This document shows, piece after piece, positions 1-6,304 of a stretch of DNA of 13,794 nucleotides (the first letter of the stretch is position 1; every line of letters starts with the position of its first letter). Origin of the DNA: DASVBE01 sp036375995. GTDB lineage: Bacteria; Actinomycetota; Actinomycetes; Streptosporangiales; Streptosporangiaceae. A program made the translations under genes and the position numbers. The stretch spans positions 1 to 13,794 of the forward strand of contig DASVBE010000013.1 of the NCBI GenBank assembly GCA_036375995.1, read 5' to 3'. The notes beneath the pieces were generated by a model that was given only the letters and a program-made list of their open reading frames with translations, was not told the origin of the DNA and searched no databases.

Positions 1-539
1 GCGACGAGGTCGAGCCGCTGTCCGGCGGCATGAAACGGCGGCTGACGATCGCCCGGTCGCTGATCAACGAGCCGGAGATCCTGCTCCTGGACGAGCCGAC
101 CACCGGGCTCGACCCGCAGGCCCGGCACGTGGTCTGGGACCGGCTGTTCCGGCTCAAGCAGCAGGGCGTGACGCTGGTGCTGACCACGCACTACATGGAC
201 GAGGCCGAGCAGCTGTGCGACCGGCTGGTGGTGATGGACCGAGGCAAGGTCGCCGCCGAGGGGTCACCGCGGCAGCTGATCGAGCAGTACTCCACCCCCG
301 AGGTGCTGGAGCTGCGCTTCGACCCGGCCGATCACGAGCAGGCCGCCGGGAAGGCCGGCGACGTGGGCGCGCAGCGCACCGAGGTGCTGGCCGACCGGAT
401 CCTGCTCTACGTCCGCAACGGTGACGAGGCGCTGGCCGCCGTGCGCGGGCTGGGCCTGGAGCCGCTGACCTCGCTGGTCCGGCGCAGCTCGCTGGAAGAC
501 GTCTTCCTCCGGCTGACCGGCCGCCGGCTGGAGGACTGA
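1..539 (+). CDS. ABC exporter ATP-binding protein, C-terminal part (5' truncated)
   Basis: The reading frame is open from position 3 and runs into the window start, so the Walker A half of the ATPase lies outside. What remains is the second half of an ABC nucleotide-binding domain: the LSGGM signature at 18-32, Walker B ILLLDEP with the catalytic Asp-Glu at 90-95, the D-loop TGLDP, and the H-loop histidine in TTHYMDEAE at 189-191. A C-terminal extension of about 90 residues follows, ending in LEDVFLRLTGRRLED, typical of the NodI/DrrA/CcmA group that energises ABC-2 exporters. The stop overlaps the ATG of the next gene (TGATG), and the two permeases downstream make a complete exporter. The substrate (lipid, oligosaccharide or drug-like compound) cannot be read from the sequence. 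The internal ATG at 30 lies inside the signature motif and is not the real start. Confidence 0.95.
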   Translation, partial: DEVEPLSGGMKRRLTIARSLINEPEILLLDEPTTGLDPQARHVVWDRLFRLKQQGVTLVLTTHYMDEAEQLCDRLVVMDRGKVAAEGSPRQLIEQYSTPEVLELRFDPADHEQAAGKAGDVGAQRTEVLADRILLYVRNGDEALAAVRGLGLEPLTSLVRRSSLEDVFLRLTGRRLED

Positions 540-1408
540 TGACCGTCGCTGGCACCACCGGCACCGCTGGCACCGCCACCACCGGCACCGGCACCGGCAC
601 CGCCGCCGAGCGGGACCGGGCCGGGCTGGCCTCGCCGTGGGAGATGGCGCTGCGCCAGTTCCGGCACTGGCTGGTCAACTACCGGCGGACCTGGCGCGGC
701 TCGGCCTACTCCAGCTTCCTGAACCCGCTGCTGTACCTCGGCTCGATCGGCCTGGGCCTGGGCACGCTGGTGGACAAGCATGGCGCCGCCCAGCTCGGCG
801 GCGTCAGCTACCTGGCCTTCCTGGCCCCTGGGCTGCTGGCGGCCACCGGCATGCAGACCGCGATCGGCGAGTCGACCTACCCGGTGCTCGGCTCGGTCAA
901 GTGGCGGCACACCTACGAGGCCGCGGTGTCCTCGCCGCTGCGCCCGCGGGACCTGCTGCACGGGCACCTGCTGTTCACCACCCTGCGGCTGGCCATGAAC
1001 TGCGTGGCGTTCATGGTGGTGATGGCCGTGTTCGGCGCCGTCGAGTCGCCGTGGGCCGTGCTGGCGCTGCCCGCCGCGGTGCTGACCGGGCTGGCCTTCG
1101 CGGCGCCGGTCGAGGCCTGGGCGATCTCGCTGACCAAGGACTCCCCGTTCGCCTACCTGTTCCGGTTCGGGCTGATCCCGCTGTTCCTGTTCTCCGGCAC
1201 GTTCTTCCCGGTCAGCCAGCTGCCGGTGTGGGCCCAGCCGGTGGCCTACGCGACCCCGCTGTGGCATGGCGTGGCGCTGTGCCGGTCGCTGACGCTGGGC
1301 CAGATCCCCGTCCTGGAGTCCCTCGGGCACACCGCGTACCTGATCGCGCTGGCCCTGGCCGGGCTGTACGCGGGCCACCGCACCTACCGGCGGAGGCTGT
1401 ATGTCTGA
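539..1408 (+). CDS. ABC-2 type exporter permease (first of two)
   Basis: A 289-residue membrane protein of the NodJ/DrrB-like ABC-2 permease family. About six hydrophobic segments are visible, roughly at residues 57-75, 91-110, 147-166, 172-198, 206-224 and 264-281. The family-type stretch FLFSGTFFPVSQLP lies in the fifth segment and its following loop, and a basic tail RTYRRR ends the protein. The ATG overlaps the ATPase stop, and GGAGG at 530-534 is well placed as ribosome binding site, so the genes are translationally coupled. Residues 3-23 are almost only Gly, Thr and Ala, encoded by GGCACC hexamers; this tail is cytosolic and low-complexity and does not belong to the family core. The gene would form the membrane channel with its neighbour and the ATPase. 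The transported compound is unknown. Confidence 0.92.
   Translation: MTVAGTTGTAGTATTGTGTGTAAERDRAGLASPWEMALRQFRHWLVNYRRTWRGSAYSSFLNPLLYLGSIGLGLGTLVDKHGAAQLGGVSYLAFLAPGLLAATGMQTAIGESTYPVLGSVKWRHTYEAAVSSPLRPRDLLHGHLLFTTLRLAMNCVAFMVVMAVFGAVESPWAVLALPAAVLTGLAFAAPVEAWAISLTKDSPFAYLFRFGLIPLFLFSGTFFPVSQLPVWAQPVAYATPLWHGVALCRSLTLGQIPVLESLGHTAYLIALALAGLYAGHRTYRRRLYV
551..601 (+). repeat. GGCACC hexamer-rich simple repeat inside a permease gene
   Basis: Six copies of GGCACC start at 551, 560, 569, 584, 590 and 596, with related ACC and GCC triplets between them. All spacings are multiples of three, so the repeat encodes a Gly/Thr/Ala tract at the permease N-terminus. Copy-number slippage would change the tail length in 2-residue steps without breaking the frame. 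Confidence 0.8.
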
Positions 1409-2288
1409 CACCAGAACGGACGCCGGGATGGCCGCCAGCGCGCCGGCCGCCCGGCTCACGCCGGGCCGGGCCGCGGCCGCGCTGCGCGTGATACCGCTGG
1501 GCTGGCTGCCCCGCGGCCAGTTCGGCGGGCGCGGCAGCCGGCACCTGATCGAGCGGCACGCCCGGGTGTACGGGCACAACTGGCTGATCCTCGCGTCCGG
1601 GTTCCTCGAGCCGCTGTTCTACCTGCTGTCCCTCGGGGTCGGCCTGGGCCGCCTGGTCGGCAACCTGACCGGCGCGGACGGCCGGCCGATCACCTACGCC
1701 GCGTTCGTCGCCCCGGCCCTGCTGGCCACCTCGGCGATGAACGGCGCGATCTTCGACTCCACCTTCAACGTGTTCTTCCGGCTGAAGTACGACAAGTTCT
1801 ACGACGCGGCGCTGGCCACCCCGATGCAGCCGGGCGACATCGCGCTCGGCGAGATCTCCTGGGCGCTGCTGCGCGGCGCGCTGTACGGCACCGCGTTCAT
1901 GATCGTGATGCTGGCCATGGGGCTGATCCACTCGCCGCTCGCGGTATTCGACGTCGGCGTGGCCCTGCTCATCGGGTTCGCGTTCGCGGCCACCGGGATG
2001 GCCGCCACCACGTTCATGCGCAGCTGGCAGGACTTCGAGTACGTGACCCTGGCCACGCTGCCGATGTTCCTGTTCTCCAGCACGTTCTACCCGCTGTCGG
2101 TGTACCCCCGGCCGATCGCGATCTTCGTCGAGATCACCCCGCTGTACCAGGGCATCGCGCTGCTGCGCGGGCTGACGCTGGGCCCGGCCGGGCCGGCCCT
2201 GCTGTGGTCCGCCGCGTACCTGGCCGTGATGGGGCTGGTTGGGCTGCTGATCTCGGCCCGCCGGATCGGCCGCTTGCTGCTCACCTGA
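1401..2288 (+). CDS. ABC-2 type exporter permease (second of two)
   Basis: A 295-residue ABC-2 permease, homologous to but clearly different from the preceding one. An Ala/Arg-rich cytosolic N-terminus of about 55 residues precedes hydrophobic segments near 66-86, 100-118, 157-177, 181-204, 215-233 and 266-286. The stretch PMFLFSSTFYPLS in the fifth segment matches FLFSGTFFPVS of its neighbour, which supports common ancestry. The ATG overlaps the upstream stop by 8 bases and is preceded by GGAGG at 1392-1396. One ATPase with two unlike permeases suggests a heterodimeric membrane domain. This is the last gene of the operon: after its stop come a structured intergenic element and a convergent gene. 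Confidence 0.92.
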   Translation: MSDTRTDAGMAASAPAARLTPGRAAAALRVIPLGWLPRGQFGGRGSRHLIERHARVYGHNWLILASGFLEPLFYLLSLGVGLGRLVGNLTGADGRPITYAAFVAPALLATSAMNGAIFDSTFNVFFRLKYDKFYDAALATPMQPGDIALGEISWALLRGALYGTAFMIVMLAMGLIHSPLAVFDVGVALLIGFAFAATGMAATTFMRSWQDFEYVTLATLPMFLFSSTFYPLSVYPRPIAIFVEITPLYQGIALLRGLTLGPAGPALLWSAAYLAVMGLVGLLISARRIGRLLLT

Positions 2289-2293
2289 GCTGT

Positions 2294-2443
2294 GCTTGCT
2301 GGCTCGCGCGGGGCCGCTTTAGGGGCGCTGCCTTCCCTCCTCGCTCTCTCGGCGCTCCTTCGTCGCGCCTCATCGCTCGTCAGGAAAACAGCGCCGCGGC
2401 CCCGCGCTCGCTGGCCGGCTCCGCCGGCGGCTTGCTGGCTCGC
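2294..2443. repeat. Intergenic element bounded by 14-bp direct repeats
   Basis: GCTTGCTGGCTCGC occurs exactly at 2294-2307 and again at 2430-2443. Between the copies lie a long imperfect hairpin (2306-2407), a pyrimidine-rich stretch (2331-2364), and a 6-bp hairpin GCCGGC/TCC/GCCGGC at 2414-2428. No open reading frame of interest fits. The element fills the gap between two convergent genes. It could be a dispersed extragenic repeat, a terminator region, or the remnant of a small mobile element; copy number in the genome is unknown. Confidence 0.6.
2306..2407. terminator. Long imperfect hairpin, possible bidirectional terminator
   Basis: The arms GCGCGGGGCCGC (2306-2317) and GCGGCCCCGCGC (2396-2407) pair over 12 bp. 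After a 6-nt bulge (2318-2323), GGCGCTG (2324-2330) pairs with CAGCGCC (2389-2395). A 2x2 internal loop follows, then TTCC (2333-2336) pairs with GGAA (2383-2386). Inside the loop GGCGC (2351-2355) pairs with GCGCC (2365-2369). There is no U-tract, which is usual for actinomycete terminators. The convergent position fits termination of both the exporter operon and the DUF885 gene, but this role is inferred. Confidence 0.5.
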
Positions 2444-2465
2444 TGCGGGCCAGGAGAGGCGCTGA

Positions 2466-4130
2466 CTACAGCCGGGCCAGCGCCTCGCGCAGCGGGTCGA
2501 GCCCGATCGAGCCCAGGGCCAGCGCCTTGGTGTGGAACTCCTTCAGGTCGAAGGCCGCGCCCGCGCGGGCCCTGGCGTCCGCCCGGGCCTGCAGCCAGAT
2601 CCGCTCGCCGAGCTTGTACGACGGTGCCTGCCCCGGCCAGCCCAGGTAGCGGTTGAGCTCGTAGCGCAGCATGGCGTCGCTGGTCTGGGACCGGGCCCGG
2701 AGGTACTCCCAGGCCGCCGTGGCGTCCCAGGTCTCACCCGGCCGCCACGGCGAGTCCCCGGGTACCCGCAGGGACAGGTGCACGCCGAGGTCCACCACCA
2801 CCCGGACCGCGCGCAGCAGCTGGCTGTCCAGCAGGCCCATCAGGTCACCCGGGTCGGACAGGTAGCCGAGCTCCTCCATCAGCCGCTCGGCGTACAGCGC
2901 CCAGCCCTCGCCGTGCCCGGACACCCAGCAGATCATCCGCTGCCAGCGGTTCAGCTCCGCGGACAGGTACAGCACCTGGGCGGTCTGCAGGTGATGCCCG
3001 GGCGCGCCCTCGTGATGGATCGTGGTGGTCTCCCGCCAGGTGCTGAACTCGTCCACCCCGTCCGGCAGCGACCACCACATCTGGCCCGGCCGGGTCCAGT
3101 CCTCGCTCGGGTTCGTGTAGTAGATGCCGCCGTCCGCGGTCGGCGCGATCATCGCCTCGATCCGCCGGGCGGGCGGCGGGATGTCGAAATGCCGGCCGTC
3201 CAGGTTCTCGATCACCTGGTCGGCGACGCCCTGCATCCAGGCCCGCCCCTGGTCCCGGCCGTGCACGACCCGGGCCGGGTCGGCGTCCAGCACGGCCACC
3301 GCGTCGTCCACCGTGCCGCCGCCGGTGATCTGGCCGGCCACCCGCTCCATCTCCGCCTCGATACGGAGCACCTCGTCCCAGCCCCACAGGTAGGCCTCGT
3401 CCAGGTCGACAGTGGCGCCGAGGAACGCCCGCGCCGCCCGGCCGTACACCTCGCGCCCGGCCGCGTCCTGCTCCGGGGCCAGCGGCAGCAGCTCGCGCGT
3501 GAGGAACGCGCCCAGCCCGGCGGTGGCGGCCCGGGCGGCCTGCGCGCCCCGGTCCAGGTCAGCCGCCATCGCGCTGCTCCTGCCGTCGCCGACCCGCCGC
3601 ACCAGCCCGGCGTAGAAGTCCGACCCGGGCGCGGTCCACTCGGCGCACTGCCGGGCCACCTCGCGGACCTGGCGGGCCGGGGCCACCCGGCCGGCCCGGG
3701 CCGCGGCGGCCAGGGTTTCCTGCAGCCCGGCGTACGCGGCGGGCACCGCGGCCAGCCGGGCCGCGTGGGCGCGGGCCGCCTCCTCGGTGCCGGCCGGCAT
3801 CAGGTCGAACACCTGCCGGATGCCCTGCACCCAGCTGGCCGCCACGTTCAGCTCGCTGGTGGTGTCACCCGCGTCGTACCGCTCCACCGCCAGGCCGAGC
3901 CGCTCCAGCATCGCGTCCCTGGCCACCCGGTCCCGCTCGGTGGCCGCCCCGGCCGCGGCCAGCTCGGCGATCGTGGCCCGGTCAAGTTCGGCCCGGGCGG
4001 CGAAGCCCGCCGGGCTCAGGTCGGTCAGCTCCCCGTCGTGGCCGCTGATGCCGACCTCGGTGGCCTGCACCGGGTCCAGCTCGGCCAGCCGCTCGGTGTA
4101 CCGGTCCGCGATCTCGGTGATGGTTCCCAT
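2466..4130 (-). CDS. DUF885 family protein, putative zinc-dependent peptidase/hydrolase
   Basis: A 554-residue protein recognised as DUF885 by HEGAPGHHLQ (His373, Glu374, His379, His380) and GEGWALYAE (Glu408). These look like a metal-binding site of the peptidase type: a His-Glu pair, further histidines, and a downstream Glu 34 residues later. Family members are annotated as uncharacterised or peptidase-like; the substrate here is unknown. No signal peptide or membrane segment is visible, so it is probably cytosolic. The sequence begins GTITEIADRYTERLAELDP, typical of the family N-terminus, which supports the ATG at 4130. There is no Shine-Dalgarno motif in front; a GATACC hexamer on the coding strand (4145-4140) ends 9 bases before the ATG, so a very short leader is possible. 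It is divergent from the acyl-CoA dehydrogenase operon and convergent with the exporter operon; neither context reveals its role. Confidence 0.9.
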   Translation of the reverse strand: MGTITEIADRYTERLAELDPVQATEVGISGHDGELTDLSPAGFAARAELDRATIAELAAAGAATERDRVARDAMLERLGLAVERYDAGDTTSELNVAASWVQGIRQVFDLMPAGTEEAARAHAARLAAVPAAYAGLQETLAAAARAGRVAPARQVREVARQCAEWTAPGSDFYAGLVRRVGDGRSSAMAADLDRGAQAARAATAGLGAFLTRELLPLAPEQDAAGREVYGRAARAFLGATVDLDEAYLWGWDEVLRIEAEMERVAGQITGGGTVDDAVAVLDADPARVVHGRDQGRAWMQGVADQVIENLDGRHFDIPPPARRIEAMIAPTADGGIYYTNPSEDWTRPGQMWWSLPDGVDEFSTWRETTTIHHEGAPGHHLQTAQVLYLSAELNRWQRMICWVSGHGEGWALYAERLMEELGYLSDPGDLMGLLDSQLLRAVRVVVDLGVHLSLRVPGDSPWRPGETWDATAAWEYLRARSQTSDAMLRYELNRYLGWPGQAPSYKLGERIWLQARADARARAGAAFDLKEFHTKALALGSIGLDPLREALARL

Positions 4131-4170
4131 GCGCAGCAGGGTATCGGCCGGACGCGGGGTGTAATCATCG

Positions 4171-4203
4171 GCTTTTCCCGGTGCTTTCCCGGTGCTTTTC
4201 CGG
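4171..4203. repeat. Three imperfect 11-12 bp tandem repeats in a divergent promoter region
   Basis: GCTTTTCCCGGT (4171-4182), GCTTTCCCGGT (4183-4193) and GCTTTTCCGG (4194-4203) lie head to tail. The period of about 11 bp places copies near the same face of the helix. They lie 92 bp or more upstream of the acyl-CoA dehydrogenase start and 41 bp or more from the DUF885 start. This could be a regulator-binding array for either gene, or simple replication slippage. Confidence 0.7.
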
Positions 4204-4250
4204 CGGCCCCGGCTGCCCGTAGCGTGGTGCCATACCGGACAGCAGTTGCT

Positions 4251-4262
4251 TACCGGCCGGTA
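4251..4262. promoter_or_regulatory. Candidate TetR-type operator TACCGGCCGGTA
   Basis: A perfect 12-bp palindrome lies 32 bp upstream of the acyl-CoA dehydrogenase ATG, with two further ACCGG half-sites at 4234-4238 and 4273-4277. Its 10-bp core ACCGGCCGGT is found again at 11690-11699 beside the TetR gene. The position overlaps where a promoter would be (AT-richer TAGATAGTCT follows directly at 4261-4270), consistent with repression by occlusion. Binding is inferred. Confidence 0.55.
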
Positions 4263-4294
4263 GATAGTCTTGACCGGACTCGTCAGGAGGCCGC

Positions 4295-5518
4295 ATGGAA
4301 TTCGCGTATGACGACCGGACCGAGCAGCTCAGGGCGCAGCTCCAGGCTTTCATGGACGAGCACGTGTACCCGGCCGAGAAGGTCTTCGCCGCGCAGGTGG
4401 CCGAGGCCGAGGCGGACGGCCGGGTCTGGCAGCGCCCGGCGGTGATCGACGGGCTCAAGGCCGAGGCGCGCCGCCAGGGGCTGTGGAACCTGTTCCTGGC
4501 CCACCACCCGGCCGGCCCGGGCCTGAGCAACCTGCAGTACGCGCCGCTGGCCGAGATCACCGGGCACAGCCCGGCGATCGCCCCCGAGGCGCTGAACTGC
4601 GCCGCGCCGGACACCGGCAATATGGAGCTGCTCGCCGAGTTCGGCAACGAGCAGCAGCAGGAGCGCTGGCTCAAGCCGCTGCTCGACGCCACCATCCGGT
4701 CCGCGTTCTGCATGACCGAGCCGGACGTGGCCTCCTCGGACGCGACCAACATCGCCACCCGGATCCAGCGCGACGGCGACGAGTACGTGATCAACGGCCG
4801 CAAGTGGTGGTCGTCCGGGGCGATGGACCCGCGCTGCGAGATCCTCATCGTGATGGGCAAGACCGATCCGGACGCCGAGCGGCACCGGCAGCAGTCGATG
4901 ATCCTGGTGCCCAGGGATACCCCCGGGGTGAACGTCAAGCGGGGCATGCGGGTCTTCGGCTACTCCGACGGGTGGCACGGCGGGCACGCCGAGATCGAGT
5001 TCACCGACGTGCGGGTGCCCGCGGAGAACCTGATCGCCGGGGAGGGCGAGGGGTTCGCCATCGCCCAGGCCCGGCTCGGGCCCGGCCGGATCCACCACTG
5101 CATGCGGCAGATCGGCGCGGCCGAGCGGGCCGTGGCGCTGATGTGCCAGCGCGTGGTGAGCCGGGTCGCGTTCGGCAAGCCGCTGGCCGAGCAGGGCGTC
5201 ATCCAGGACTGGATCGCCGAGGCCCGGGTCCGGATCGAGCAGGCCCGGCTGCTGGTGCTGAAGACCGCCTGGCTGATGGACACGGTCGGGAACAGGGGCG
5301 CGCATCAGGAGATCCAGGCCATCAAGATCGTCACGCCGGCGATGACCGAGTGGGTGCTGGACAAGGCCATCCAGGCCCACGGCGGGATGGGGATCAGCCA
5401 GGACACGCCCCTGGCCGGCCTGTGGGCCAGCGCCCGCACGCTCCGCTTCGCCGACGGGCCCGACGAGGTGCACAAGCGCTCGCTGGCCCGACGCGAGCTC
5501 CGCCGCTACGCCCAGTAG
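4295..5518 (+). CDS. Acyl-CoA dehydrogenase, ACAD10/11-like, first gene of the operon
   Basis: A 407-residue FAD-dependent acyl-CoA dehydrogenase that would form the trans-2-enoyl-CoA from an acyl-CoA. It shows FCMTEPDVASSD (138-149), the beta-domain substrate/FAD motif; NGRKWWSSGA; RVAFGK (290-295), an FAD-contact segment; AHGGMG (361-366); and FADGPDEVHKRSLAR near the C-terminus. Asp387 in ADGPDEVH falls where medium-chain enzymes have the catalytic glutamate of YEGT. This ending is characteristic of the ACAD10/11 group, which acts on long or unusual acyl-CoAs. All motifs are present in one chain, so it should work as a homomer. The start has a strong AGGAGG (4285-4290) four bases ahead. 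The next gene follows after 24 bp. The palindrome at 4251-4262 suggests TetR control. The substrate is unknown. Confidence 0.93.
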   Translation: MEFAYDDRTEQLRAQLQAFMDEHVYPAEKVFAAQVAEAEADGRVWQRPAVIDGLKAEARRQGLWNLFLAHHPAGPGLSNLQYAPLAEITGHSPAIAPEALNCAAPDTGNMELLAEFGNEQQQERWLKPLLDATIRSAFCMTEPDVASSDATNIATRIQRDGDEYVINGRKWWSSGAMDPRCEILIVMGKTDPDAERHRQQSMILVPRDTPGVNVKRGMRVFGYSDGWHGGHAEIEFTDVRVPAENLIAGEGEGFAIAQARLGPGRIHHCMRQIGAAERAVALMCQRVVSRVAFGKPLAEQGVIQDWIAEARVRIEQARLLVLKTAWLMDTVGNRGAHQEIQAIKIVTPAMTEWVLDKAIQAHGGMGISQDTPLAGLWASARTLRFADGPDEVHKRSLARRELRRYAQ

Positions 5519-5542
5519 CCGTACCGCCAGCAGGAGGAACGC

Positions 5543-6304
5543 ATGCCAGACCAAGCACCACGGGTCGCCGTCGTGACCGGCGCCGCACGGGGGATCGGCG
5601 CGGCCACCGCCAAGCGCCTCGCCGCCGACGGCCTGGCCGTCGCCGTGCTGGACCTGAAGGAAGGCGACTGCCAGGACACCGTCGACGCGATCACCGGTGC
5701 GGGCGGCCGGGCCCTGGCTGTCGGCTGTGACGTGAGCCAGGCCGGCCAGGTCGCTGACGCGGTCGCGGCGGTTGCCGAGCGGCTCGGGCCCCCCGCGGTG
5801 CTGGTCAACAACGCCGGCGTGCTCCGCGACAACATGCTGTTCAAGATGACCGACGACGACTGGGACACGGTCATGGGCGTGCACCTCAAGGGTGCCTTCC
5901 TGATGAGCCGGGCCTGCCAGAAGCACATGGTCGACGCCCGGTTCGGCCGGATCATCAGCCTGTCCTCGTCGTCCGCGCTCGGCAACAGGGGCCAGGCGAA
6001 CTACTCCACGGCCAAGGCCGGCCTGCAGGGCTTCACCAAGACCCTGGCCATCGAGCTCGGCCAGTTCGGCATCACCGCGAACGCGATCGCGCCCGGGTTC
6101 ATCGTCACCGACATGACCGCCGCCACCGCCGCCCGGGTCGGCATGGAGTTCGCCGACTTCCAGCAGGCCGCCGCGGCGCGCATCCCGGTGCGCCGGGTCG
6201 GCCGGCCCGAGGATGTCGCGCACGTCGCCTCGTTCCTGGCCAGCGAGGGCGCCGGGTTCGTGTCCGGGCAGGTCATCTACGTGGCTGGCGGGCCGCTGTG
6301 CTGA
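5543..6304 (+). CDS. Short-chain dehydrogenase, MFE-2/FabG-like 3-hydroxyacyl-CoA dehydrogenase candidate
   Basis: A 253-residue classical SDR with the Rossmann motif TGAARGIG (12-19), NNAG (89-92), a Ser cluster at 140-144 and the catalytic YSTAK (Tyr154, Lys158). The stretch NNAGVLRDNMLFKMTDDDW...GVHLKGAF followed by GNRGQANYSTAK closely resembles the dehydrogenase domain of peroxisomal multifunctional enzyme type 2 (HSD17B4), which oxidises 3-hydroxyacyl-CoA. As in that protein, a His (114) sits where the usual SDR tetrad has Asn. Asp37 after the second strand (AVLDLKE) suggests NAD(H) rather than NADP(H). It most likely performs the third step of a beta-oxidation cycle; FabG-type acyl-ACP reduction is the alternative. 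AGGAGG at 5532-5537 precedes the ATG. The last bases overlap the next gene by 7, implying coupled translation. Confidence 0.9.
   Translation: MPDQAPRVAVVTGAARGIGAATAKRLAADGLAVAVLDLKEGDCQDTVDAITGAGGRALAVGCDVSQAGQVADAVAAVAERLGPPAVLVNNAGVLRDNMLFKMTDDDWDTVMGVHLKGAFLMSRACQKHMVDARFGRIISLSSSSALGNRGQANYSTAKAGLQGFTKTLAIELGQFGITANAIAPGFIVTDMTAATAARVGMEFADFQQAAAARIPVRRVGRPEDVAHVASFLASEGAGFVSGQVIYVAGGPLC

Noticed and set aside
2294..2443. Insertion sequence or transposon with target duplication
   Set aside because: The 14-bp direct repeats bound only 122 bp between them, without a transposase or terminal inverted repeats at the ends, so I call it a structured repeat and not a mobile element.
2532..4445. 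637-codon open frame on the + strand opposite DUF885
   Set aside because: Low-complexity Arg/Gly/Pro/His translation, antisense to a recognisable DUF885 protein, and it runs into the acyl-CoA dehydrogenase gene.
4283..6223. 646-codon open frame on the minus strand opposite the acyl-CoA dehydrogenase and SDR genes
   Set aside because: It is a by-product of high GC: its protein is rich in His, Gly, Arg, Pro and Asp without recognisable motifs, while the + strand shows two clear enzyme families.
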